Assembly: GCA_958352885.1 (NCBI GenBank)
Contig: CATWQI010000003.1
Coordinates: 186,001-250,000, forward strand
DNA length: 64,000 nucleotides
DNA from: an uncultured Duncaniella sp.
GTDB lineage: Bacteria; Bacteroidota; Bacteroidia; Bacteroidales; Muribaculaceae
Direction of reading: 5' to 3'
Shown: positions 53,312-61,911 of the stretch, piece after piece
Position numbering within the stretch: the first letter of the stretch is position 1
How the letters are laid out: each line of letters opens with the position of its first letter
Translations under genes and position numbers: made by a program
Notes under the pieces: generated by a model
The model's database searches: none
The model's input: only the letters and a program-made list of their open reading frames with translations
What the model was told of the DNA's origin: nothing

Positions 53312-54457
53312 CTAAAGTTCAACCACGGGATATACCTCGCCAATCTTGGTGCCGACTTTGTAGTGTGTGCCTTTATGTGCCGACATTGAAACGTTCATGT
53401 TGGCTGAGAAAAGGTATACTATATCAGAGCCGCCGAACTGGAAGTAAGATATCTCGTCGCCTTTCTTAAGAGCTACGCCTTCCTCGGCTGTTACGACTAC
53501 GGACGATACCTGAGGCATGGCGATGGGTAGAATTGCGACATAACCGTATTTTGTCTCAAGGACGATAAGTCCACGGGTCTGCATGAATTCATATCCTGCC
53601 TCGTCAGGAGCAGTTGCTTTCCATGCCTCCACCTGATTGGTTTCCGGATTTACTTTGTCAGGAACGGCTACAAGGTCAACGTAACATGCACCCTGGATGA
53701 CACGTGCCTCGCGGACAATACCGGAAAGAGGTGCGTGCTGACGGTGGTAATCAGTCCAGCTAAGGAATGAATGGCACCACATGCCGCCTTTGAATTTGTC
53801 CTTGTATGGGCTGCCTTCGAGAAGCTCGTCGATACTCCAGTCAAGACCTTTTATGCGTACTTTGGTGTCAGGGCGGATTTCCCATTGTCCGCCGAAACAG
53901 GCATCTGCCGGGTGTACTATGATTTTATCATCGTCGATAGCGGCAATGGGGCGGTAACCCGGTTTGACGTGACGGGCGAACATCTGGTTGAATGTCTTCC
54001 ATCCGCCACGGGGCTCCAGGTATTCATCCATATTATAAACGGCGCAGTCATAGAATGACTTGACACTGTCGTCGGTAATTGATTCCGGGCTGTCGAGCCA
54101 GTCGCCGATAGCGTAGCAGTAGTTGACCATCCACTTTGAAAGCGGGGTTAATTCAGGCTGCCGGTCGGCAGGCGCACATGGTGTCTGGAGTGATTTGACA
54201 GGTTCCTGGTCGAGGAGGAAGAATGAGCGGAACAGGTGCTGGTATACGTGTGTTCCTTCCTTGTTTTCAGCGGGTACCCAGTGCATGTATGCCTCAAGGT
54301 AATTCAGATAATCCTCAATGGTGCTTATGTCCGAGAGACCGGGTATTTTATACGATACGACTTTGGCGATAGCCTGGTTAAACTTGTCCTCCCAATTGTT
54401 TTCCTTGATGAGGTCGGCAAGCTCTTGAACTGCTGGAGAGTACTTCATGTCAGCCAT
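53312..54457 (-). CDS. Soluble pyruvoyl-dependent decarboxylase of the PSD superfamily
   Basis: 381 residues, no membrane segment. The PSD core is clear: a HPADA motif (Asp185), DYHRQHAPLSG (His238/His241), and FGGSD, where Gly343-Ser344 is the expected self-cleavage site giving a pyruvoyl enzyme. The N-terminal ~170 residues form an extra helical domain present in PSD-like amino-acid decarboxylases such as fungal PsiD, which acts on tryptophan. A membrane lipid substrate is unlikely because a normal psd already exists at 6547-7221. Together with the GadC-like antiporter it could decarboxylate an amino acid; the substrate is unknown. Confidence 0.8.
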   Translation of the reverse strand: MADMKYSPAVQELADLIKENNWEDKFNQAIAKVVSYKIPGLSDISTIEDYLNYLEAYMHWVPAENKEGTHVYQHLFRSFFLLDQEPVKSLQTPCAPADRQPELTPLSKWMVNYCYAIGDWLDSPESITDDSVKSFYDCAVYNMDEYLEPRGGWKTFNQMFARHVKPGYRPIAAIDDDKIIVHPADACFGGQWEIRPDTKVRIKGLDWSIDELLEGSPYKDKFKGGMWCHSFLSWTDYHRQHAPLSGIVREARVIQGACYVDLVAVPDKVNPETNQVEAWKATAPDEAGYEFMQTRGLIVLETKYGYVAILPIAMPQVSSVVVTAEEGVALKKGDEISYFQFGGSDIVYLFSANMNVSMSAHKGTHYKVGTKIGEVYPVVEL

Positions 54458-54489
54458 AGTAAATGTGTGTTTTTTAGTTTAAATATGTT

Positions 54490-54575
54490 GTTTTTTCAGG
54501 TCACTATGACCTCGGGGGATAGATGCCCCCGAAACCACAATGATAACCCGTTTATGGTTGTTATTATCTCTGAGA
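54490..54575 (-). promoter_or_regulatory. Leader with three hairpins upstream of the PSD-like gene
   Basis: On the minus strand the region before the ATG at 54457 holds, in order, an imperfect ATAACAACC/GGTTAT hairpin (around 54541-54567), a CGGGGG/CCCCCG hairpin with a 7-nt loop (54513-54531) and a short palindrome AGGTCA-n3-TGACCT (54498-54512). None is followed by a U-run on the minus strand. The last one could also be a protein-binding operator. The 54458-54733 gap holds no other gene. Confidence 0.4.
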
Positions 54576-54733
54576 GACAGTGATTTTAATTGCACGTACT
54601 TATATTAAACCAAACGGCTTGTCATAAAGTTTTGGCGGCTGACACATTTAACTTGCTGAAAAAAATAATGTTAATTTCTGATTGTCCGGATGAGATGTCG
54701 CGTCGGCATTTTAGGATTAGGTGTCTTGTCGGG

Positions 54734-55624
54734 TCAGAATGTGCAGTGGAGGGTGAAGCCGGGGGCACCGTGAATTATGGTGGGGATGAAGGAGGAGGTG
54801 AAGCCGGTGGTGGAGCTTGCGGTTTTCCGTCCGAGGTGCAGCCGGCGCTCGTCGCTGCCTCGGAAGAGGTTGATGACTTCGTTGACCGGGTCAACGATAA
54901 ATACCACTATGTTGCCGAGCAGCCGGGAGCCCCAGAGGGTATAGTCGTGGCTTACTATGTGGCGCTTGGTCATGTAGAACAGTTCGCCGAGCGCACTGCC
55001 TGCCACAGGTGTTATTATGATATCCTCGTAGCTCGGGCGTTCCATGCATGCTTCTATTCCGAATTCCCACCCGACGGTTGAGATGGCGGCACAGTAGAGC
55101 ATTGATTGCCAGAAGCTGAATCCGCATGAGCGCGCGCTCATGAAATAGGCGGCTCCGGCGTAGGGGTGGAGGATGTAGTTGAACGTCGAGTTGTCGTGGT
55201 CTATTTCAGGTGACTTGACGAATATGTTCTCGTACCATCGTTTGTAGAATGGTTTGCTCTGGATGTCGTCACGGTTCCATGCGGTGGCGTCTTCGGGGAG
55301 GCATTCGAGCACAAACAGGGAGCTGACGAATGCTCCGGTGAGCACTGCGGTGTTGATCCACATTTTGTGCCAGTCGGGGTGTGCGGTTCCACGCAGGGAG
55401 TAGGGGTCAAGGTAGATGCTGTGGCGTGACGGATCGACCGGCGCGAGAGTCGCCGATAGCGAATCCCCTATGGAGAGGATGGCTGATTGGCAGTCGGGAA
55501 TGGGCGTGCGGATTGTAGCCGCTGCTGTGTCGGCGGATATTGTGTATGCCCTTGCCGGGAGTGAGAGGGATACCAGCAGTGTGCATAACGTGAGTATGAC
55601 GGATGATTTGCTGATGTGAGGCAT
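54734..55624 (-). CDS. DUF3943 protein
   Basis: 296 residues with a signal peptide (cut expected after LPARA, near residue 26). The DUF3943 core is visible: FNYILHPYAGAAYFMSARSCGFSFWQSMLYCAAISTVGWEFGIEACMERPSYEDIIITPVAGSALGE. The protein is exported and probably associated with the outer membrane or periplasm; function unknown. It starts on the side away from the decarboxylase and lies downstream of the small membrane gene on the opposite strand. Confidence 0.75.
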   Translation of the reverse strand: MPHISKSSVILTLCTLLVSLSLPARAYTISADTAAATIRTPIPDCQSAILSIGDSLSATLAPVDPSRHSIYLDPYSLRGTAHPDWHKMWINTAVLTGAFVSSLFVLECLPEDATAWNRDDIQSKPFYKRWYENIFVKSPEIDHDNSTFNYILHPYAGAAYFMSARSCGFSFWQSMLYCAAISTVGWEFGIEACMERPSYEDIIITPVAGSALGELFYMTKRHIVSHDYTLWGSRLLGNIVVFIVDPVNEVINLFRGSDERRLHLGRKTASSTTGFTSSFIPTIIHGAPGFTLHCTF

Positions 55625-55754
55625 AAATAAAAGTCTATACGTGTGCTTTTATAACGCCCGAGGATGTGTGGTGGTTTTAGGAACTTTTTGTGTCGGAGAT
55701 GTGTTATAGTGTTGAATAAAGGGTTAATGTATATTAATAAAAAAACTATTAGTT

Positions 55755-55895
55755 ATGAGAGATAGGAAGAAAAATACCGGTCTGTGGGTTGCGATAGGGG
55801 CTGTGATACTGATAATACTGCTTCTTGTGTGGCTCACTGTCGCCGATTTCTTCGGTGACACGGATGTGGCGGCTATAGCGGTACCTCTGTTGTGA
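55755..55895 (+). CDS. 46-residue membrane microprotein
   Basis: A short ORF (MRDRKKNTGLWVAIGAVILI...) with a basic N-terminus (RDRKK), one strong membrane helix of about 20 residues (LWVAIGAVILIILLLVWLTV) and a short acidic tail (DFFGDTDV). The shape is that of a single-pass inner-membrane microprotein. It begins with ATG 55755 after an AT-rich stretch (TTAATGTATATTAATAAAAA) and ends before a strong bidirectional-looking terminator. No homolog is recognised; it may be a real small gene, since the codon pattern gives a continuous amphipathic plan, but expression is unproven. Confidence 0.45.
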   Translation: MRDRKKNTGLWVAIGAVILIILLLVWLTVADFFGDTDVAAIAVPLL

Positions 55896-55927
55896 GCCTC
55901 TGTCAGCTTGTTGGGTTTATGAGAAAA

Positions 55928-55977
55928 ATCAGAATCCCGGAAACAGCACAAAAGACTGCTGTTTCCGGGATTCCGGT
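55928..55977 (-). terminator. Terminator after rplS
   Basis: A 16-bp perfect stem (55933-55948 with 55957-55972), starting AATCCCGGAAACAGCA, with an 8-nt loop. On the minus strand it is followed by CTGATTTTTCTC. It closes the rplS transcript and may also stop transcription from the small gene on the plus strand. Confidence 0.9.
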
Positions 55978-55994
55978 TAGTTTTGTGTCGGAGT

Positions 55995-56354
55995 TTAGTC
56001 CTTCTTGGCAACACGACGCTCTTTGATGCGAGCTTTCTTGCCGGTGAGTTTGCGCAGGTAGTAAAGTTTAGCGCGGCGTACCTTACCATACTTGTTGATG
56101 GTGATTGAGTCGATGAAAGGTGACTCGATGGGGAAGATACGTTCAACACCGATGTTGTCAGAAATCTTGCGCACTGTGAAACGCTTCTTGGTACCCTCGC
56201 CGGAGATGCGGATAACCACACCGCGGTACTGCTGGATACGTTCCTTGTTACCTTCCTTGATGCGGTAAGCCACTGTGATAGTGTCACCGGGCTGGAAGTC
56301 AGGGTGCTGCTTGCCGGTAGCAAAAGCTTCTTCGGCAACTTTGATTAAATCCAT
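55995..56354 (-). CDS. rplS: Ribosomal protein L19
   Basis: 119 residues, basic. Diagnostic parts are PDFQPGDTITVAYRI, RIQQYRGVVIRISGEGTKKRFTVRKIS and GVERIFPIESPFIDSI. It sits at the 30S-50S subunit interface. Monocistronic, with its own promoter and terminator. Confidence 0.96.
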   Translation of the reverse strand: MDLIKVAEEAFATGKQHPDFQPGDTITVAYRIKEGNKERIQQYRGVVIRISGEGTKKRFTVRKISDNIGVERIFPIESPFIDSITINKYGKVRRAKLYYLRKLTGKKARIKERRVAKKD

Positions 56355-56438
56355 TTTTCTATTCGAATATTAAAAATGTTAACACTGCTCGCAATATAGC
56401 TAAGCCGCTTGTCTTGCCAGAGATTGCGAAATCGGCTG

Positions 56439-56446
56439 CAAAGTTA
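56439..56446 (-). promoter_or_regulatory. rplS promoter -7 element
   Basis: TAACTTTG on the minus strand with a TTG 19 bp upstream (-33). The leader to the ATG at 56354 is about 80 nt. The gap 56355-56722 holds this promoter and the divergent ruvX promoter; nothing else convincing was seen in it. Confidence 0.65.
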
Positions 56447-56662
56447 CTAAAAAATATTGTGAATGCAATAGTTATGAAGAAATTTATTGTCGTTGTGTTT
56501 GCTGTTGAGCGTCCGGAGCGGGTGTTGACGACCACGGGTTTTTGCGTCGTGTTTCTGTCTGCTCCATTGCTGAATGGCAGAAATCTTCTGTCAGGAAGCC
56601 TATGGTACGTAGCAATGGATATTGGAAAAATGGTGTATTTATGATGTTCATCCGTAAAGAGG

Positions 56663-56693
56663 TTTAAAGTGTCAGGGATTTTGTGTAACTTTG
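56663..56693 (+). promoter_or_regulatory. ruvX-def-ettA promoter
   Basis: TTTA (56663-56666) and TAACTTTG (56686-56693) are spaced by 19 bp. The leader to the ATG at 56723 is about 25 nt; the longer reading frame starting at 56669 would lie within the promoter and is rejected. Confidence 0.7.
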
Positions 56694-56722
56694 CAGAGAT
56701 TATCATTATAAGTAGGTTTATT

Positions 56723-57148
56723 ATGGGACGACTGATGGCAATAGATTATGGGCGGAAGCGTTGCGGCGTGGCTGTGACGGATGTGTTGCGCATAGTTGCC
56801 ACTGCGCTTGCCACTGTTCCGTCGGCTCAGCTCATACAGTTTGTAAAAGATTATGTGTCGCGCGAGCCTGTGGACGAGATTATAGTCGGTCTGCCCAAAA
56901 CCCTCGGCGGTGAGGCGTCGGATTCGATGCGGTACATCACTCCGGCAATCAACAGGCTTAAGAAAGAGTTGCCGGATATCCCCGTGAAGTTCCATGACGA
57001 GAGGTTCACGTCCACTCTTGCCCACCGTGCCATGATTGATTCGGGTGTTAAGAAGATGGACCGGCGTGACAAGGACGCTATTGACCGCATGGCGGCTGTC
57101 ATAATCCTTAACGGCTATCTCGAGAGCAGGAGCTATGGTGGGCTCTGA
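56723..57148 (+). CDS. ruvX: Holliday junction resolvase-like protein (YqgF family)
   Basis: 141 residues with the start at ATG 56723 (MGRLMAIDYGRKRCGVAVTD), usual for RuvX. Catalytic-site residues of the RNase H-like fold: Asp in AIDYG, Glu/Asp in VDEIIVGLPKTLGG, and Asp in DKDAIDRMAA. FHDERFTS is also diagnostic. In bacteria RuvX acts in 16S rRNA 5' end maturation and possibly on DNA junctions. It is followed by def and ettA in a probable transcript. Confidence 0.92.
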   Translation: MGRLMAIDYGRKRCGVAVTDVLRIVATALATVPSAQLIQFVKDYVSREPVDEIIVGLPKTLGGEASDSMRYITPAINRLKKELPDIPVKFHDERFTSTLAHRAMIDSGVKKMDRRDKDAIDRMAAVIILNGYLESRSYGGL

Positions 57149-57218
57149 CCGTTGAATTGCCGCAAAAGGGAAATACAGGCAGGGATTATTTTAGAAGAAT
57201 AAACAAACAAACGAATAT

Positions 57219-57785
57219 ATGTTACCGATATATCTTTACGGACATCCTGTGCTCAGGAAGGTGTCAGCGCCTATAACTCCTGACTATGAGGGGCTCAAGG
57301 AGCTGATAGAGCAGATGTTTGACACCATGTATGAGAGCGAAGGCGTGGGGCTGGCAGCTCCGCAGATAGGTCGCAATGACCGCATAGTGGTTATTGACGC
57401 CGACCCGGTCAAGGATTCATTCCCGGAATGCGAAGGGAAGAAGTATGTGCTAATCAATCCGGAAATCGAGGTGCTCGACGGTGAGAGCGTGACACGCTCG
57501 GAGGGGTGTCTCAGTCTGCCCGGACTGTCGGAAAATGTGCCCCGTGTGGAACATATACGCATGAAGTGGCTCGATGAGAACCTTCAGGAGCATGACGAGG
57601 AATTTTCAGGATTCCTCTCGCGCATCATACAGCATGAATGCGACCATCTGGAGGGAAAGCTCTACATCGACCATATATCCATGATACGCAAACAGCTTAT
57701 CAAGGGGAAGCTTAATAATATGATAGCCGGAAAGATCCGCTGCGACTATCCGGTGAAGTATGCTCCTAAGCCCAAGAAGAAATAA
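57219..57785 (+). CDS. def: Peptide deformylase
   Basis: 188 residues. Three motifs: GVGLAAPQIG, EGCLSLPG (metal Cys) and QHECDHLEG (HExxH with metal His and catalytic Glu). It removes the formyl group from new proteins. It lies 70 bp after ruvX and 46 bp before ettA. Confidence 0.96.
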   Translation: MLPIYLYGHPVLRKVSAPITPDYEGLKELIEQMFDTMYESEGVGLAAPQIGRNDRIVVIDADPVKDSFPECEGKKYVLINPEIEVLDGESVTRSEGCLSLPGLSENVPRVEHIRMKWLDENLQEHDEEFSGFLSRIIQHECDHLEGKLYIDHISMIRKQLIKGKLNNMIAGKIRCDYPVKYAPKPKKK

Positions 57786-57831
57786 ATAATAACCAAACAG
57801 ATTAATAATTATTATAGACGGTCACAGAACT

Positions 57832-59517
57832 ATGGCTGACGACAAGAAGATTATATTCTCGATGGTAGGTGTCTCCAAGACCTATCCTCCTCAAAAACAA
57901 GTGTTGAAGAACATATACCTATCGTTTTTCTACGGTGCCAAAATCGGTATCATAGGTCTCAACGGTTCGGGTAAGTCATCTCTGCTCAAGATTATAGCCG
58001 GTATTGACAAGAGCTACCAAGGTGAGGTGGTGTTCTCACCCGGGTACTCGGTGGGATACCTTGAGCAGGACCCTAAGCTTGACCCTGACAAGACTGTGAT
58101 AGATGTGGTGCGCGAGGGTGTGCAGCCTATCATGGATTTGCTTGCCGAGTTCGACAAGGTCAACGAGTCGTTCTGCGACCCCGATGTGCTTGAGGATGCC
58201 GACAAGATGGATGCCTTGCTCGCCCGCCAGGCGGAACTACAGGACAAACTCGATGCCGCAGATGCATGGAATATAGATTCCAAGCTCGAGAGAGCTATGG
58301 ATGCTCTCCAGTGTCCTCCTGACGACCAGCTGATTTCGACCCTTTCGGGTGGAGAGCGCCGTCGAGTGGCATTGTGCCGTCTGTTGCTCCAGCAGCCTGA
58401 TGTGCTGTTGCTTGACGAGCCTACCAACCACCTTGACGCAGAGTCAATCGATTGGCTCGAACAGCACTTGCAGCAGTATCCCGGCACTGTCATAGCAATT
58501 ACCCATGACCGCTATTTCCTTGACCATGTGGCAGGCTGGATTCTTGAGCTTGACCGTGGTGAAGGTATACCCTGGAAGGGTAACTATTCGTCATGGCTTG
58601 ACCAGAAAACCAAGCGCATGGCGCAGGAGGAGAAGCAGGCGAGCAAGCGTCGCAAGACACTTGAGCGCGAGCTTGAATGGGTGCGCATGGCTCCCAAGGC
58701 ACGTCAGGCAAAAGGCAAGGCGCGTCTGTCGTCCTACGACCGTCTTCTCAACGAGGACCAGAAGGAAAAGGAGGAACGTCTGGAGATATTCATTCCCAAT
58801 GGACCCCGTCTCGGTTCCAAGGTGATTGATGTCCAGGGGTTCTCTAAGGCATTTGGCAAGAAGCAGCTTTTCAAGGACCTTTCGTTCTCGTTGCCACAGG
58901 GCGGCATTGTTGGCGTCATAGGTCCCAACGGAGCCGGAAAGACTACGCTGTTCCGACTCATAATGGGGCAGGAAACTCCTGATGCCGGCACATTTGAGGT
59001 GGGCGAGACTGTCAAGATAGCTTATGTGGACCAGACTCACCATGACCTACTCCCTGAGAGGAGTGTGTACGAGGTAATTTCGCAGGGTGTCGAGTCGTTC
59101 CGTATGGGCGGCAGAGATGTGAATGCCCGCGCTTATCTCTCTCGCTTCAATTTCACAGGCGCTGACCAGGAGAAAAAAATCGGAGTGCTCTCGGGCGGCG
59201 AACGTAACCGTCTGCATCTTGCCATGGCGCTCAAGGAGGAGGGCAATGTGCTCCTGCTCGACGAACCGACCAATGATATTGACGTGAACACGTTGCGTGC
59301 GCTTGAGGAAGGTCTCGATGACTTTGCTGGATGTGCCGTTGTGGTAAGCCACGACCGCTGGTTCCTTGACCGTATCTGTACGCATATCCTCTCGTTCGAG
59401 GGTGACGGCAACGTGGTGTTTTACGAAGGCTCGTACTCGGATTACGAGGAGTATAAGAAAGCGCACAACGACGGAAAAGAGCCTACTCGCCGCCGTTACC
59501 GCAAGCTTATGGAATAA
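57832..59517 (+). CDS. ettA: ABC-F protein, energy-dependent translational throttle
   Basis: 561 residues with two ABC domains and no membrane part. First domain: GLNGSGKSSL, STLSGGERRRVAL, LLDEPTNHLD. A charged linker (RMAQEEKQASKRRKTLEREL) with the PtIM region follows, then the second domain: GPNGAGKTTL, VLSGGERNRLHLAM, LLDEPTNDID. The lengths of linker and arm fit EttA rather than an antibiotic-resistance ABC-F. It binds the ribosomal E site and gates translation by ATP/ADP ratio. Confidence 0.93.
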   Translation: MADDKKIIFSMVGVSKTYPPQKQVLKNIYLSFFYGAKIGIIGLNGSGKSSLLKIIAGIDKSYQGEVVFSPGYSVGYLEQDPKLDPDKTVIDVVREGVQPIMDLLAEFDKVNESFCDPDVLEDADKMDALLARQAELQDKLDAADAWNIDSKLERAMDALQCPPDDQLISTLSGGERRRVALCRLLLQQPDVLLLDEPTNHLDAESIDWLEQHLQQYPGTVIAITHDRYFLDHVAGWILELDRGEGIPWKGNYSSWLDQKTKRMAQEEKQASKRRKTLERELEWVRMAPKARQAKGKARLSSYDRLLNEDQKEKEERLEIFIPNGPRLGSKVIDVQGFSKAFGKKQLFKDLSFSLPQGGIVGVIGPNGAGKTTLFRLIMGQETPDAGTFEVGETVKIAYVDQTHHDLLPERSVYEVISQGVESFRMGGRDVNARAYLSRFNFTGADQEKKIGVLSGGERNRLHLAMALKEEGNVLLLDEPTNDIDVNTLRALEEGLDDFAGCAVVVSHDRWFLDRICTHILSFEGDGNVVFYEGSYSDYEEYKKAHNDGKEPTRRRYRKLME

Positions 59518-59863
59518 GGGGTTGTAAAAAATTAGCGATAATTTTAAAACGGCCTGTAAGTCCCGGTCCGGGATGGAAATTTACAGAAGGGTGTGTCAAA
59601 ATGTATCCTTGCGGTGACAGGGATAGTTGCGATGCACCCTCTTAATTTAATTTTAGCTGTAGAAATTAGGAAAATAGGATAATTTTTAGTAACTTTGTTC
59701 CATTATAGGAAAATTGACAGGCTGTTGGAGAATTTATATTGGATTTTAGAAACAGTCGGTAAGAGCTAACCTGGAAATTTTCGTGATAATCGTTAAAAAA
59801 GAAAACTTTTAATGTGCGGGACGCCGCACGTCTAATTCGAAACTACTAAAACACAAATTTTGT
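59518..59863 (+). promoter_or_regulatory. ettA-glmS gap: structured sequence and glmS promoter
   Basis: A 346-bp gap without a gene. After the ettA stop comes a CTGTAA (59554-59559) / TTACAG (59581-59586) pairing around a TCCC/GGGA hairpin, then AGGGTG (59588-59593) pairing with CACCCT (59635-59640). Neither has a T-run. The glmS promoter -7 element is TAACTTTG at 59690-59697. A ~160-nt glmS leader follows, with a GTGCGG/CCGCAC hairpin (near 59814-59829). No glmS ribozyme of the Firmicutes type is recognisable. Confidence 0.5.
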
Positions 59864-61711
59864 ATGTGTGGAATTGTTGGCTATCTGGGCACACAAGGGG
59901 CCTATGAAATTCTGATTCAAGGTCTCAAACGCCTCGAATACCGGGGCTATGACAGTGCCGGAGTAGCACTTGTCGACAATGACGGGAGTCTGAATGTACA
60001 CAAATCACAAGGTAAAGTAGCTAACCTTGAGCAGAAAGCCGGGGCAGGTAAGACTGACGGCTGTCTGGGCATAGCCCACACCCGCTGGGCCACTCACGGT
60101 GAACCGAACGATATCAACGCTCATCCTCATGTGTCGCAGAGCGGCAGCATAGCGATGGTCCACAACGGAACTATCGAGAACTATGCGGTGCTGAAGAAGG
60201 TGCTCATGGAGCATGGGTATGAATTCAAAAGCGAGACCGACACCGAGGTGCTGGTGCAGCTGATAGAATATATCAAACTCACGTCGTCGTGCTCATTGCT
60301 TGAGGCGGTACGCGAGGCTCTCCTTCAGGTCGAAGGCGCTTATGCCATAGCCGTGGTGGAGCAGGATGACCCTGACACAATGATTGTGGCGCGAAAGTCC
60401 TCCCCCCTGGTAATCGGTGTGGGTGACAATGAGACATTTATCGCATCTGACGCAACTCCAATCATAGGTTATACCGACAAGGTTATTTACCTTAAGGACA
60501 ATGAAATCGGAGTAATCAAGCGTGGCGAGCCGTTACAGATTCTTTCGCTTTCTAACAATCAGCCCTCCACTATCAATATCCAGAAACTCAAGCTCTCCCT
60601 TGCGCAGCTTGAGAAGGGTGGCTATGATACGTTCATGCTCAAGGAGATATTCGAGCAGCCGACCACACTGCGTGACTGCCTCCGCGGGCGCATAGTTGAC
60701 AATTGCCGCAGGGTAGTGCTTTCGGGTGTCGAGCTGAACAAGAATAAGTTTCTCAATGCCGAGCGCATCACGCTTGTGGCTTGCGGTACCTCATGGCACG
60801 CGGCTCTCATAGGCAAGCGTCTTATCCAGGATTTCTGCAAGATACCTGTCGAGGTCGAGTATGCTTCGGAGTTCCGTTACGGCAATCCGGTTCTCAATGA
60901 AAAGGATATAGTGATTTCGATTTCCCAGTCAGGCGAAACTGCCGACACTCTGGCTGCAATACAGATAGCGAAGGAGAAAGGCGCTTTCGTATATGGTATC
61001 TGTAATGTTGTAGGAGCTTCAATCCCCCGCAACACAGATTCCGGCACTTACATACATGTGGGCCCTGAAATCGGAGTGGCTTCAACCAAGGCTTTTACAG
61101 GTCAGGTTACGGTGCTGACTTTGCTGGCGCTCTCCGTTGGTCATCTGCGCGGAGCCATTGACGGCGAGACTCTTCACAAGGTCGCGTCAGCTCTTGACAA
61201 GATGCCTGCTACCATCGAGAAGACACTGAAGGTCGACAAGGAAGTACAGAAGCTGTCAAGGATATTCACTTACGCACACAACTTCCTCTATCTCGGGCGC
61301 GGTTACAATTATCCGACCGCTCTTGAGGGCGCTCTTAAGCTCAAGGAGATTTCCTATATCCATGCCGAGGGATACCCTGCGGCTGAGATGAAGCACGGGC
61401 CAATCGCTCTGATTGACCATGAGATGCCGAGCGTGATTATTGCGCCAAGCGACTCGCTTTACGATAAGATTATATCAAATGTACAGCAGGTCAAGTCGCG
61501 TGGAGGAGCGGTGGTTGCCATCGTGTCGAAGGGCAACAAAGCTATGAGTGATATAGCCGACTTCTGCATAGAGATACCCGAAGTACCTGAGTGTCTGACA
61601 CCGATAGTGGCATCTATACCTCTGCAGTTGCTTGCTTATTACATAGCTGTCAATAAGGGTAAGGATGTAGACCAGCCGCGTAATCTCGCTAAATCTGTTA
61701 CAGTAGAGTAA
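59864..61711 (+). CDS. glmS: Glutamine--fructose-6-phosphate aminotransferase
   Basis: 615 residues. Class II glutamine amidotransferase domain with nucleophile Cys2 (MCGIVGYLG), RGYDSAG and HNGTIENY; two SIS domains (TLVACGTSWHAA, ISISQSGETADTLAAIQ, LGRGYNYPTALEGALKLKEISY), and the usual end DQPRNLAKSVTVE. It makes glucosamine 6-phosphate for peptidoglycan and surface polysaccharides. Own promoter; terminator at 61767-61812. Confidence 0.97.
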   Translation: MCGIVGYLGTQGAYEILIQGLKRLEYRGYDSAGVALVDNDGSLNVHKSQGKVANLEQKAGAGKTDGCLGIAHTRWATHGEPNDINAHPHVSQSGSIAMVHNGTIENYAVLKKVLMEHGYEFKSETDTEVLVQLIEYIKLTSSCSLLEAVREALLQVEGAYAIAVVEQDDPDTMIVARKSSPLVIGVGDNETFIASDATPIIGYTDKVIYLKDNEIGVIKRGEPLQILSLSNNQPSTINIQKLKLSLAQLEKGGYDTFMLKEIFEQPTTLRDCLRGRIVDNCRRVVLSGVELNKNKFLNAERITLVACGTSWHAALIGKRLIQDFCKIPVEVEYASEFRYGNPVLNEKDIVISISQSGETADTLAAIQIAKEKGAFVYGICNVVGASIPRNTDSGTYIHVGPEIGVASTKAFTGQVTVLTLLALSVGHLRGAIDGETLHKVASALDKMPATIEKTLKVDKEVQKLSRIFTYAHNFLYLGRGYNYPTALEGALKLKEISYIHAEGYPAAEMKHGPIALIDHEMPSVIIAPSDSLYDKIISNVQQVKSRGGAVVAIVSKGNKAMSDIADFCIEIPEVPECLTPIVASIPLQLLAYYIAVNKGKDVDQPRNLAKSVTVE

Positions 61712-61766
61712 CCGGGATGCCGTATGTAGGCAAGACTCTTACGGTCCTGTGAATGAAAATAAAGTC

Positions 61767-61812
61767 AAGAGACTGTCCGATGTTCAATGAACGGACGGTC
61801 TCTTATTTTTTT
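61767..61812 (+). terminator. Terminator after glmS
   Basis: A 13-bp stem AAGAGACTGTCCG (61767-61779) with CGGACGGTCTCTT (61792-61804), with one G-T pair, followed by ATTTTTTTAATT. Confidence 0.9.
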
Positions 61813-61830
61813 AATTATTCGTTATCCACC

Positions 61831-61866
61831 CGAAAAAAAGAGACCGACTTGTCAGCCGGTCTCTTG
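61831..61866 (-). terminator. Terminator after the OmpA-family gene
   Basis: A stem AAGAGACCG (61838-61846) with CGGTCTCTT (61857-61865). On the minus strand it is followed by TTTTTTTCGGG. Back to back with the glmS terminator. Confidence 0.85.
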
Positions 61867-61911
61867 ATTATGCTTTGTATTGTCAGGCTTAGAGCCTGCA
61901 TCCTTCAGGGG

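Noticed and set aside
55724..56338. 204-residue minus-strand reading frame over rplS
   Set aside because: Out-of-frame shadow of rplS and the neighbouring gap.
59698..59863. glmS ribozyme in the glmS leader
   Set aside because: No conserved ribozyme core is visible, and the ribozyme is mainly known from Firmicutes.
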